Assembly: GCA_907163375.1 (NCBI GenBank)
Contig: CAJQUW010001458.1
Span: 1 to 64,000, forward strand
Source: Prostheceraeus crozeri
Lineage: Eukaryota > Platyhelminthes > Polycladida > Euryleptidae
Length of the DNA stretch: 64,000 nucleotides
Direction of reading: 5' to 3'
Within the stretch, counting starts at the first letter, position 1. The number at the start of each line of letters is the position of its first letter. Positions 44,396-55,122 of this stretch are shown piece after piece. The notes under the pieces are model-generated. The model had not been told where the DNA came from. It did not search any database and saw nothing but the letters and a program-made list of their open reading frames with translations. The position numbers were made by a program, and so were the translations under genes.

Positions 44396-45113
44396 CAATG
44401 TCTAATCCCCTTATCGATTGCATATTCACAGGATATATGAGTACGAGTTCGGGAGAGGAATCTCACTAAGTTGAGAAAATGACTACAGGTAAGTCGTTTC
44501 TCTTGAGGTCCGATATCGGACTTCTGACTTTTCATTGCTGATATCAGCTAAGGAGTCAGACTTATAGGTTAGTCAGTATAGCATGACTGACCATTTGATG
44601 ACAGCAGGCCGAAATCTTCAAACGGCTATAGCTTTGCTTCAACAAGTCCTTTAGACTTGATTCAAAAACGTTTGACAGCTCATGATGTGCTGTAGGTGAC
44701 AGACTACTTATAAACGTTTTATGAGTAGTACTAAAAATACTGAAAATTTAAATTCGTATTTAATGATGATGATTAAAGTTTTTGAATAAAAAGCAGTGGT
44801 TTATGAGTCTCTGCGACTTGGGATGTTTCCTCTTTTAAATAACTCCACCGGTTTTCATGTCAAACTCGGGGCCCGGATACCAACACAGTGACATGACGCA
44901 CGCTCTGTCCGCCCGAGGTTGGATTTGTGGGTCGAGGCCTTGGAGCTGGGATAACATCCCCTCTGAGTAATGCCTGTAACGGATTCAAGAGCCTAACGCC
45001 TAGACGACTGCTATCAAATGTTTTTGGACTTAGTCTTTCAATGTATATCAGCAAGTAGTATCCTATAAACACTTGCTATCAAATTTTTACTCTATCTTTA
45101 CAGAATCGTCACT
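44396..45113. other. Polinton 2, spacer before the cargo gene
   Basis: No gene seen. Sequence just before 45102 is TATCTTTACAG, which could be a splice acceptor in front of the cargo frame. Confidence 0.4.
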
Positions 45114-46303
45114 ATGACCAAAATGATTAATGCGCGTATGCTCATCGGCAAGTGTAGCTGCGGCCGTATTGCCAGAGGCAGGGAGTTGAAGAAACACATC
45201 AAAGAGGGGACGGTGGGCGAGCATGTGAGGAAAGTGTTGTTGAGGGTGTGTGTGCATCATAAGGTAGTATGTGAAGATGGGAGTGATGTAGAGTTCATTA
45301 GGAAACATAGCCAACGCCCTAGTGGCAATATTAGTATGTAGGGGCTTAAGCCGTGGTTTGAGGGAGTATTGTTAGATATGGAAGAGGTTAGAGTGGCAGT
45401 GGCGACGATTGAGGGTGCGATGGGGAAGAAAGGTGTTACCAAGGCGACTGATGAGGGTTTGAGTGAGGAAGAAGTGGAGTTGAGAGGGGACATCAAGAAG
45501 CCTGATGTTGATGTTGATTTGGATGACGTGTTGGAGGAATTGTTTGGAAACTTTGGTGATCTTGAGGAGAAGGGGAAGGATGAGGGACAGGAAGTGGGTA
45601 AGCCGTTGCTGGCATCATCGCCTCGGAGGGAGGAAGGGAACACGAGGGATGAATATGTAAGGATGAAGGATCGATTGAGGGCGGTTCAGGAGAGGAATAA
45701 AGTATTATTGATGCGGAATGAGAAATATATGGTGAAAAGAGAAGAGTTAGAAAGTATGAGGCAGAAGGAGAAAGAGTGGATGGCGGAAAGGAGTGAGCTG
45801 ATGAAGAAAGCAAGTTTGGTGAGTAGTCTGCAGGCGAATTTGTTGAGGAAGGATGATGAGATAGATTGGATGCGAAGCGTGGTGAAGGAACAGAGGAAGT
45901 GAAGAGTGTGAACAAGAGGTTGGTGGCTGAAGTGGAGCGATTGCATGAGCGTGAGAAGTTTAGAAAAAGAAGAGTGTATGAAGTCCATCTTCCCCTCTTC
46001 GAAAATAATGTGTGCGACGCCCAACCATCACACGTGACCCCAATCAGACGCAGCAATGCTACGAGGGCGACGGAGTCCGATGTCTCCATATGAATATGGA
46101 CATCACTGGCGAGCTTGAGGACTTCGTCGTCCGAAAAGTCCGGAAGAAAGTTCCCAGTAAGTTACTTCAACATGATCATTTCCTTACCGCATCTAATCTC
46201 CTATTCTTTTCCTTTCAGAGTTTTTACATCAGCAGGAGGATCGCTTTTGATCCCGAGAACGCCCCAAACGGCTCTTTTAAGAACCACATGGAGCAAGAGT
46301 GAT
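45114..46303 (+). pseudogene. Polinton 2 cargo gene: acidic coiled-coil protein, unrecognised
   Basis: Plus-strand coding region with unusual purine-rich, GAG/GAA/AAG-heavy codon use, unlike its AT-rich neighbours. It opens with a basic, Cys-containing segment ('KCSCGRIARGRELKKHIKEG'), continues with an Asp/Glu-rich part ('DVDVDLDDVLEELFGNFGDL') and a long charged coiled coil ('VQERNKVLLMRNEKYMVKRE', 'LMKKASLVSSLQANLLRKDD'). Near the end a short intron is plausible (GTAAGT at 46157, TTTCCTTTCAG at 46219). I recognise no family. It lies outside the conserved Polinton gene set and looks broken. Its 3' end runs into the first histone-type stem-loop block. Confidence 0.5.
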
Positions 46304-46360
46304 AGTACCTCCTTGTGTTTTGCTCTGGACAGACTTCGGTCTGACTGAATCTAACACATA
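46247..46360 (+). ncRNA. Structured block 1: histone-type stem-loop plus capped hairpin
   Basis: AAAC followed by GGCTCTTTTAAGAACC (46270-46285), then ACCACA-like sequence and a purine-rich GGAGCAAGAG: the layout of a metazoan replication-dependent histone 3' end (6-bp stem with one mismatch, 4-base loop, downstream purine element). After it, GTGATAG...CTAACAC (46299-46357) encloses a perfect hairpin CAGACTTCGGTCTG with a UUCG loop (46330-46343). Confidence 0.55.
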
Positions 46361-46397
46361 ATTAGAAAGACTGAGTCATGTCTTTGTATCAGAGGGG

Positions 46398-46445
46398 TAT
46401 ATAAACCATTGCTTCCCTTTCATTTTCATTCTATACTCCATCATG
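46398..46445 (+). promoter_or_regulatory. TATA box and histone-like cap site
   Basis: TATATAAA (46398-46405) lies 28 bases before TCATTC (46426-46431), the classic spacing, and the first ATG follows at 46443. The frame from it is only 13 codons. The block between this promoter and the second stem-loop (46742) is about the length of a small gene, but I recognise no protein there. Confidence 0.4.
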
Positions 46446-46724
46446 AAAACATCTAGGACGACATCTAGGATGAAAACATCCTGACAAGCCTCGGCTTAGC
46501 CCGAGAAATTTATTTATTGAGTTTCTAGAGATGGAGAAGCGAGAGCGAGTCTATAACAATCTTGCTTAAATTGGCTCATCAACAACTGACAATGCCAATT
46601 CAGCAGAGTGGGGGTATATACCGCCCTCTAACAGTCAGCTTATAGTAGAGGAGTCGATGCCGCTGACATAGATAGATTACAAGTCACTCTCAGCGGAATC
46701 GGCCAAACCTAAGTCTATTCATTT

Positions 46725-46835
46725 CCCGAGAACGAACCAACGGTCTTTTTAAAGACCACCATGGCGTAAAATATGATAGTACCTCCACGTGGTTTGCCCT
46801 GGACAGACTTTGGTCTGACTGAATCTATCATACAA
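46725..46835 (+). ncRNA. Structured block 2: histone-type stem-loop plus capped hairpin
   Basis: Near copy of block 1, 472 bases downstream. GGTCTTTTTAAAGACC (46742-46757) is a perfect 6-bp stem with a UUUA loop, preceded by CCAAC and followed by ACCATGG. Then an 8-bp outer stem TATGATAG/CTATCATA (46772-46832) encloses CAGACTTTGGTCTG. Base changes between the copies often keep the pairing. Confidence 0.6.
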
Positions 46836-47195
46836 ACAAAAAATGAAATCACAAAGTTGTATCTACTATCAGTCAACTTAAACGTTGCATGTTAAGGAGG
46901 ATTTCGGTATAATTCTTCCTGTTGGTGGACGTTCTCTCTTGAGACAGCGGATGATATCGTAGCGATAAGTCTGGCAAGGGAGTGTGTCATATTTTAGACC
47001 GAAACCTCTGGGACAACTCATGTTGGGCATTTGACACAGTTCTCAACGTAGCACTTTGAACGCCAATCGGTTAAGTCTTAGCTATCTGCCACAGTTTACA
47101 TTTCAAATTCTCCATTGCGAACGTTGTCTGAGAATAAGCCATGAGTTGTTTTAAGAACTGCCTTTATCATTGAGGCTAAATGATGAAGGGATGAA
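46836..47195. other. Polinton 2, spacer before the polymerase
   Basis: No gene seen; presumably leader or promoter of the polymerase. Confidence 0.4.
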
Positions 47196-50100
47196 ATGAG
47201 AGGTCACTGTTACGCCACACGTATACAAAATCACTTTCTATCTTCTCTAATGGTGCGATCTCTTTTGATAGAAAGTAGACCGATTATAAATGTGTTAACT
47301 AACCCCATATTCTATCATGATGTACAGAGCAACTGTTTCCGTAGAAGCAAATATCATGAATGGGAGAATGAATTGAAGTTTGATGACTGCAATAGCGAAG
47401 ACATGAAGTCTAAAGATATAGAGAAATTTGAAAAATTAAATGAAATTAAAATAGTTGTTCACATCTGGCAAAAGGGGCCTAAGGGTGTGCGCTACAACAA
47501 CCATTCATCAATTTATGATCGGGTAGTCAATCTCCTGCTAGTATATCGAAATGATAGTGAAAATTGGCATTACTGTGGTATTCCTAAAATGACTCGACTA
47601 TATTCCCACTGAACATCTAGAAGAGGAGAGTATTTCATATGTGACCGTTGTATGCGCCCCTTCTGGTCAAAAGATAAATTTGAAACACATTATGAATGGT
47701 GCAAGCGAGGTAAACTGCAAATAGAATGCATACCCAAAGATAAAGAGTTTTCATATACAGAGAAAGGTGATGAATTAAGTCCTCTTCGTGTCATCTATGC
47801 TGACATCGAATGCTATATTGATGATAACACCCATAAAGCGGCAGCCATATCATGTTATGAGGTATGGCATGATTACTTCAAAAATAAAAATAATAAAATG
47901 CACGTCTGGCAAGGTGAGGACTGTATACATAAATTCTTACAATTCCTCGAAAGCGCTGTCAAATTTCAGCAAAAATATGACAGTGAACTCCAACGCAGAT
48001 CATTGAATATGTCAGCAGAAGATCACGTAAAATTTGGAAGTTGTAAAGTCTGCCCAAAATATAATAAAACGTTTGATGAAGATAAAATCAAGAAAGTGCG
48101 CAACCATGATCACATCACTGGTAAATTTGGAAACGCGCTATGTACAAGATGTATTTTTCCACTGAGACTGAAACGGCGTACTCTACCCGTTATTTTTCAT
48201 AACTTCAAAGGTTATGACAGTCATATGATAATAAAAGGGGGGTTAGGAAAAATGAAAGAGTGGAAGTTAAGTGTAATAGCACAAACGAGCGAAATGTTCA
48301 TGGCCATGACAGCAAAAGTAGCAGTTGACAAGACTAAAGAAAATAAGACAGTCTATTTTGATATAAAATTTTTAGATTCCTATCAATTCATGGCTTCATC
48401 ACTAGCATCTCTCGTTCAAAATCTTAAGTCTCTTCCACTAACTCAAAATTTGAAGAAACAATATCCTAACTTGACGGATGAAGTCATCAAACGCAAAGGA
48501 GTGTTTCCATATGCATACTTTGATAACATTTCTAAACTTAGTGAGACTTCTCTTCCATCAATAGACAAATTTAAAAATGACTTGACTGGTGTAGAATGCA
48601 AGGTAGAAGATTACAATCATGCTCAAGTTGCATGGAAAAAATTTGCCTGTCAAACGTTTAGCGATTATATGATCGCCTATCTAAAATTAGATGTGTTTTT
48701 GCTGGCTGATGAATTTCAGGAGTTTCGACGAGTGTCATTAGAAGAAGATAAATTAGACCCAATCCACTTTATCAGTCTTCCAGCCATGTCAATCCAGTCT
48801 GCTTTTAAAATGACTGGAGAGACCATCCATCTTTTGCAAGATCCAGAGATGTATAATTTATTTGAACGAGGAATTTGCGGTGTTCTCAAATTTGTAAATA
48901 GGCATCAAATAAAATCAAAAATAGTAGATGATGATCAGATTCATCTAAAGTACTATGACCAGAATAATTTATATGGTAGTTCACTGTCCAAACCTCTACT
49001 TCACTCTGAGTTTAGCTGGTTGGGTGATAATGAAATTCAGCATTTCTCCAACCCTTGAAACATACTAGCTATTCCAGATGATGGTGATTGGGGATATTAT
49101 TTTTAGATAGATCTTATCTATCCAAATAGTATTAAAAAATAAAACTGTGGATTTACCACTTGCACCCGAATCAGGCGAAGTGACTGAAGATATGTTTTCG
49201 GACTTTATGAAACAATTTCTTAAAGATTTAGAAGGGAGTGGACAGCCCAAGTATAAGCCTTGCCGTAAACTTTTGCTTACTCAATTTGATAAAGAAAATT
49301 ATTTAGTCCACTTCTCTATCTTAAAATTTTATTTAGAAATAGGGATGATTTTAAAAACAGTTCACCGCATTATCAAACTTAGACAGAAAGCCTTTCTGAA
49401 ACCTTATATTGATAGCAACAGCTAGAAACGTGCACTAGCCCAAAATAATTTTGAAAAGGATTTTTATAAATATAGGAATAATAGTCTTTTTGGTAAGACG
49501 ATTGAGGATGTTAGAAAGAGTATTAAGTATAAACTTGTGAGTCATAATGATAAATTTCAAAAGTTAGCGACATCACCTCTCTTTATTGATAGAGATATTA
49601 TAGATGATGAGTTGGTTGGTGTTAAAATGATAAAACCAGAAGTAGAGTTGTGCAAGCCCATCTACATTGGACAAGCTGTGTTAGATTACTCCAAGCTTGA
49701 AATGTATCAACTCTTCTACAGAATATTAAAACCATGCCCTCTAATTAAAGACGTGCGTTTGCTGGGTGGTGATTCCGACAGTTTCTTTTTAAGCATCGCT
49801 GCTCAGAAAGAGTTAAATTTCAATGAAGTAGGAAAATCTTTAGAAAAATATTTTGATACATCAAATTATCTTACAGATCACCCACTATACTCTACTAAAA
49901 ATAAAGCAAAGTTAGGATGCTTTAAAGATGAAATGGCAGGAAAGGAAATTAAGGAAATGATTCTTCTTCATCCTAAAATGTATTCTATGAAACCAAAAGA
50001 CTCCAGTGACAGTATTAAGCGCGCAAAAGGCATATCTATATCGATTGTTGTAAATATAAAACATAGGGCCTATAAGATGGCCTACATAAATAAGAACAGA

Positions 50101-50301
50101 ACGTTTTTCAACATGACCATCTTAAAATCAAAGACACATGAGGTAAAAACTCATACATTTAGGAAGCGAGCACTTTAAGCGTGGGAGGATATGAGGTGTT
50201 TGATAGGACATAACATATCTCTTCCACATGGACATCCTGGCACAGAGATATCACCGCCCAAAAGAATTAAACTCACACTACCACATTCAGGAGATGTGTA
50301 A
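47196..50301 (+). pseudogene. Polinton 2 protein-primed family B DNA polymerase (pPolB)
   Basis: Would replicate the element with a protein primer. Exonuclease-domain motif ExoI 'VIYADIECY' and ExoII-type 'HNFKGYDSHMI' sit in the first half, with the zinc-type segment 'VRNHDHITGKFGNALC' just before. Later come 'YDQNNLYGSSLSKPL' (polymerase A region, SLYP-like) and 'LLGGDSDSFF', the position of the catalytic DTDS box. The tail 'LPHGHPGTEISPPKRIKL' ends at 50301. A poly(A) signal follows at 50493. The gene is broken, with a handful of breaks. Confidence 0.88.
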
Positions 50302-50484
50302 ATGATTCATTCTTAAATCAGTATTTTGATGTTTTTTGTTGATATTCATTGTTGCTTTATGTATCGGTTTAGATTGCACTTTCTTGTGAATATATGCCTA
50401 CACTCAGTTCATTCCCACTATATCTGTGAAAAGACTTTCCCACTTTGTCAACACTTCTTCAAAACACATTTTCATACATATCTT

Positions 50485-50498
50485 TTTATTTCAATAAA
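50485..50498. terminator. Convergent poly(A) signals
   Basis: AATAAA on plus (50493-50498) for the polymerase gene and AATAAA on minus (TTTATT, 50485-50490) for the structural genes lie two bases apart, so the two transcription units end face to face. Confidence 0.6.
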
Positions 50499-50773
50499 AT
50501 TTTACAATGACTTTACTTTGTTTTCCGAAACACTTAAGTTATGAGGGATTTAGTATTTTTCACATGAATGCACTCATATAAGCCATTTGCATTTTTGAGA
50601 GAAAAAGACGGGATAGTTTGTTTGATAACAGGATGGTAGAAAATAGGTTTAAACATCTTTTCAACGATTCCATATGAAGCGTCTTTATCATGAATGAAAT
50701 TACGTAAAAAGTATTCTTTTTTCTCACCAACAGAAATAGGTGAAATCAGATCACTTTGAATGTAGAGATGTTG

Positions 50774-52062
50774 TTAATGTTTATCAAGTGTCATTGGTAT
50801 TCCTACACCAATCGTGTATGAAGTAGCAAACTTATCTTGTAGCAATGAAAAGCCAAAGAGTTTTTTCAAATTGTCGCTCAATTGACATTGAATGTGATCA
50901 CCCAGCTTCAGAGCAGCACTTTCATTTTTAATTGAAAACGAAATGTGATGTGCCTTTGCATCATATCTACTTTTCAACAGTTGCTTCAACTTATGTTGTA
51001 TATATGGATTTATGACACGAATAAAGTTTTCAACTGTATTGTATAGACGCGGCATTGTATTGATACTAACTTTAGTTTCTTGATAAGATTGGTAAATTTT
51101 CTTGATGCGATCACCATAGATGTCCACCACCATTCACCATTAACTGAATCAGCTTTAGTGTGATATTCATGAGAAGCGTAAACCAAACCGCTTCCAATAA
51201 TAGGCGATACATGTCTTACAAAATGACGCAAGGTTGGAGAGAAATAAACTGTGAGTTTGTCATTATATTTCTGAATAACCAACTAATCCTTCTCAGCCAT
51301 GACTTTCTCTCCATACTTCTTACCCAAAGTCTCATTCCATCGTTTCACTAACTCAATAAGTGTCAAAGGCTTGACACCACGCTTTTTCAAAATGATGCGT
51401 TCTTCACATTCTACAACATCTTCATCAAATATTTCAAATTTATAATGAAATTTGTTTATTCGGCTTGAATAGATTTTTGTAACATTTGCAATAGCCATTG
51501 ATGTCAGATGCAGACTGTATCCAAAACGGAGATGTGGATAGAATTTATTATCCAACCTCAATGTAAGACCTTTAGTAAAAGAGTGAAAACGATAGAAGTG
51601 TCTCCCGTGCCTTTCATAGATAGTAAACTCCTAAGCTTTCTGACCCTTATTTTTCATAATAGAAGCATTGCCACTCTTGAATGCCTTAATGATTTTATCT
51701 TCATCTTATGATCCATAATAATCCGATTCTAACTGATTCCATTCATAATTCCATTTTCTATCTGATGCTAAATTGTATGGAAACTTGAATGCATTATTCA
51801 TCGTTATTCCATCATGGGTGCGAGGAGTCAATACCATTTCTTCCAATTCAATCACATTCTGAATATTACTATCATAGCAAATGCTGTAAACACCTACTTC
51901 CCATTTACCTTCTAAAAGTAATGGACGATTTAATTCTACTCGATAGTCTGATGGTTTATTATTGGGAAATTTATTCATAGAAGCATTACTGGGTAAGTAG
52001 ATTAGGAACGAATCCTTATTTTCACTTTCCACATCATTCACATAGGAAACATATATTTCCAC
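50774..52062 (-). pseudogene. Polinton 2 structural (minor capsid-type) gene A
   Basis: Minus-strand region that opens with 'DSFLIYLPSNASMNKFPNN' and 'LNRPLLLEGKWEVGVYSI', the N-terminal signature of a widespread Polinton structural protein family ('LPSN.S...F..N....... L...L.L.G.WEVGL..I'). Downstream segments include 'FGYSLHLTSMAIANVTKIY' and 'KLGDHIQCQLSDNLKKLFGF'. Role in the particle is inferred from the company it keeps. Broken, with a few breaks. It is related to gene B directly upstream. Confidence 0.65.
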
Positions 52063-52071
52063 ACTTTTTCA

Positions 52072-53482
52072 TTAATTCTTCATTCGAAAATGGAGTGTGA
52101 TACTTGTCACAGCATCTTTATGAAAAGGAATCAACGCACCAGCATCGTCATAAATTGCAAAATCAATTTGTGGCATATAGTTTGATTTCATGTTTGTATA
52201 ATGCACTTTCTGAAACGTATGCTCAGATAGAGTACTATTGATTTTTGGTTGGTAGGGTATCATTGCTAGAAGTGGAGCTTCAACATCTCCCACACGTACA
52301 TCTTCACCAATATTGGAATATACATGTATCTGAAAATAGTTAATACGACGCGATAACGATATGTTCGCGCTAGCTTTTGTTACAGTACCACTTTTAAAAG
52401 TCTTTTGATCAAATCCCAAAATGTCAATTAGGGTATTGTCCATAATCAGCTCAATATTTTTCCCACTTACACTAAGAGACAGAACACCTTCTTTTTCAGA
52501 AAAAGATATATGCTGTTCATTAATTGCTTCATTCAAATAATTTATAGCCAATTTCACTGAAGTGATAATGCGAGGTGTCAACACTCTTGTTTTATGTAAG
52601 ATACCACCTAAAGGATCTATACACTTTCTGCATAAAGATACGGACCATTCTGTATCAAATTGATTTGAACTATTATGTCCCAGATAGCGGATATTAAATT
52701 TTCCGTGAAGAGCTGCAGAACGATGTCGCAAGAACTGATGAAAATCTTCTGAACAAATCAATGCTAAATCATCATCCTTTAGTTTATTGATTACGACATT
52801 ATTAGACCCTTTGTTGTAAGTTAATGTTGCCACTTGTTTACCATCTACTCGAAGGTGATAATTAAATTTCTTCAATAGTGCTTCAGGAGTCATGTTCGTC
52901 TTTCTTGCTTTAATCACAAGCTTCTTCACCAACGTCTTTTCATTTTTCGGAATAAGATCCAGTTAATAGGCTTTCTCTTCATAAATTAAATTTTTGCAAC
53001 CTCTTGGATAGTAATTAGCTTTATAATTATCATAGCTTGTCAAGGCGCTAGCAAAGTAACCTAAATCATTTCTTAAACTCGGACTCAAAGCAACAATCCA
53101 ATCTTCATCAACTGCATGATACATATAATCATATTCACCATTGTGGGGAGTAAACTCGACAATGTGTCTACATGCTTTATTCAGGAAATATAAATACGAA
53201 TTTTTTACATGTTGAGAAATCTTTCTTCGGCCATTTCGGAATGTAAAATCGACATCCCTCTTCACACTGATAGGCATCTGTACGTCTCATATTAATATTT
53301 ATCATTTCATGATCAAAAGTATAGACATAGTTACTGTGAACAACTTGGGTAACGCCTACTTCCCACTTCCCATTCAGCTGTTGTGTATTATCAATGGGAG
53401 TAGAAAAGATAACAGCTCGATTGCCAACAAATCTATTTGTTGCCACATTGCTAAGCAAAACATGATAGAATAACATTTTCAT
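52072..53482 (-). pseudogene. Polinton 2 structural (minor capsid-type) gene B
   Basis: N-terminal part has the same module as gene A ('DNTQQLNGKWEVGVTQV'). The C-terminal 286 codons are open and end with 'YFQIHVYSNIGEDVRVGDVE', 'APLLAMIPYQPK' and 'DAGALIPFHKDAVTSITLHF', matching the C-terminal signature ('L.VY.D.V....VGD..APLL', 'D..G..IPF......LHFR') that I know from Polinton-borne proteins annotated as F54H12.2-like. Probable minor capsid or spike component. Broken, with few breaks. Paralogue of gene A, in tandem, same strand. Confidence 0.65.
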
Positions 53483-53584
53483 TTCGGTTCAATCTTAATG
53501 ATATCACGAAGGATTTGGAATATTTCAAAACGTTGAAATTCATCTCCTTGGGTAATCAAGTTTGGCTTCAACATCACAGAAATG

Positions 53585-53704
53585 AAATTCAAATCTATCA
53601 TTCTCATCTCTCCATCTATTTCTCATTTCGCAGATGTAATTGGGAAAAATATGAAAGATGTGTACAGCACTCCATTATGTCATTCATTCGACGCGAGTTC
53701 ATCG
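53585..53704 (+). promoter_or_regulatory. Promoter-like module, copy 1
   Basis: About 120 bases (ATTCAAATCTATCATTC ... GGGAAAAATATGAAAG) that are repeated in diverged form at 53978-54100. It precedes the small plus-strand frame at 53761; the TATA-like part is ATATGAAAG here. Confidence 0.45.
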
Positions 53705-53760
53705 CATTGCCACGCAAATCTTAATCAGACACCATCTTCAACACAATCTCACACTCCATC

Positions 53761-53992
53761 ATGAAGACTTGGAAATTAGATTTCCTACAATGTGTTGAGA
53801 TTGACCATGAACGAAACGTATGTTTCTAAGATTTTACTGGAAATGGAGGAAGACTATTTGCTTTATCATATCGACATTTTCAGTCTCTAAATCATATTGT
53901 GAAGGACTTAAAATACTTCTATATGAAAAAACATTCACGCATAGGAAATTGCATATGGTTGTGACTCAACAAACAGCGAATTCAAATCTTTC
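53761..53992 (+). pseudogene. Polinton 2 small plus-strand gene, unrecognised
   Basis: Starts at an ATG ('MKTWKLDFLQCVEIDHERN') and shows further protein-like sequence ('RLFALSYRHFQSLNHIVKDL'). About 75 residues, broken. No family recognised. It stands between the structural genes and the TBP-like gene, on the opposite strand from the former, behind promoter module 1. Confidence 0.4.
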
Positions 53993-54100
53993 ATTCACAA
54001 CTTTCTACCTACTTCACATTTCATCAAGGCAGTTGGGAAAAGTATAAAAGGAAGATACATCGCTCTATTTACCCATTTCGTGATCATGAAACGTCATCGC
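53978..54100 (+). promoter_or_regulatory. Promoter-like module, copy 2, with TATA box
   Basis: Diverged repeat of 53585-53704. Here it holds a consensus TATA box, TATAAAAG at 54043-54050, 35 bases before the ATG (54086) of the TBP-like gene, implying a very short leader. Confidence 0.55.
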
Positions 54101-54632
54101 TACACCATCGTCAACATTCTTCGACGCATCAGACTCTACACGAAAATCGATCTCGCAACATTACATCAACAAATTCCAAATAGCAAGTATTATCCGGATC
54201 GACCGCAAATGTTAGTGGTGAAGATGAGCAATTTTCGGAATCTTCTACTCTTCCCAAATGGAACTGTTCAGATTCTCGGCGCCCTTTCTCATTCATCAGC
54301 GCGGTTTAATGCGCTTAGAGCTACAGAAACTACTACTACGGATATGGAAGAGGGACAAGTGTGTGATGTCGAATCTGACTATGGACAATATGGTGATCTC
54401 TACTCAATTGAGTGAAGATGTATCGTTTTTAAAGATTCATACCAGCAGTTTCAATTTGTGTTATGAACCAGCATTTTTTCCCGCGGCTCTCATTAGTTGC
54501 TGGTTACCTGTACATGTTGCAATCTTTCATAATAGTAAAGTTTTCATTACTGGACTGAAATCTGAAATACAAGCAGATACGATCCTAGACTATCTAATCG
54601 AGTATGTACATAACCAACGGATTGTAAAATAA
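54086..54632 (+). pseudogene. Polinton 2 TATA-binding-protein-like gene
   Basis: Two halves resemble the two pseudo-symmetric repeats of TBP. First: 'KIDLATLHQQIPNSKYYPDR' and 'NFRNLLLFPNGTVQILGA' against TBP '[20 protein letters not shown]' and 'EPRTTALIFSSGKMVCTGA'. Second: 'SFNLCYEPAFFPAALISCWL' and 'PVHVAIFHNSKVFITGLKSE' against 'FSSYEPELFPGLIYRMIKP' and 'RIVLLIFVSGKVVLTGAK'. TBP binds TATA DNA and nucleates transcription; a viral version could direct polymerase to the element's own promoters. The DNA-contacting Phe pairs are not clearly kept in repeat 1. The TAA stop is part of an AATAAA signal. The gene is broken. Confidence 0.75.
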
Positions 54633-54646
54633 AAACAATTTTTATT
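54628..54646. terminator. Convergent poly(A) signals, one overlapping a stop codon
   Basis: AATAAA on plus (54628-54633) contains the TAA stop of the TBP-like gene; TTTATT (54641-54646) gives AATAAA on minus for the protease/capsid unit. Confidence 0.55.
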
Positions 54647-54690
54647 CCAACATGATGCTTTTTATTTCAAATCATTATAGAACATACAGA

Positions 54691-55122
54691 TCATCTTTTT
54701 ATTAGAAGATGGATTACATGAAAACCTTTGAATAACAGATTTAAATTGGTGTAATGTGAACGTTTTAAAATGAAGTACAATATGAAGGCGCCACAAGTTG
54801 ATGAAAGTGGATGTTGCAGTATGCGCTGATTTCTTTGATATTGACGAGTGTGCTTTCTCAACCACTGCTGTGTTGGTATATTCGGAGGTTGAGGAAGAGA
54901 GTCAAATAGTTCACCACGTCTGTCTTTTCCAATAAAGATAGATTTCCAATGCTGACCTTCTAAATTCTGTGAATGAGTGTTCAATGCGATAAAGATGGGA
55001 TACTGTTTTACAGTAGTGGGTAAGGTATCTAGCGAATAGATATTATCAAAAGTTTTCAACGTAGCTTCATCCGCATTACGCTGCACTTTAGTCTTAATAT
55101 CGTCAGCATTCAACCAACTCAT
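54691..55122 (-). CDS. Polinton 2 adenain-like cysteine protease
   Basis: 143 residues, ATG at 55122, open throughout. Features of the adenovirus-type/Ulp1 protease: 'GQHWKSIFIGKDRRGELFDS' holds the catalytic His followed by the acidic/Asp strand, and 'LQHPLSSTCGAFILYF' holds the Gln and catalytic Cys in the usual CG context. It would cleave capsid precursors during particle maturation. The capsid gene stop and this start overlap as TAATG, so the two are probably on one transcript or closely coupled. It looks whole. Confidence 0.88.
   Translation of the reverse strand: MSWLNADDIKTKVQRNADEATLKTFDNIYSLDTLPTTVKQYPIFIALNTHSQNLEGQHWKSIFIGKDRRGELFDSLPQPPNIPTQQWLRKHTRQYQRNQRILQHPLSSTCGAFILYFILKRSHYTNLNLLFKGFHVIHLLIKR

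Noticed and set aside
45257-46089. Ser/Pro-rich minus-strand frames
   Set aside because: Antisense shadow of the purine-rich plus-strand cargo gene.
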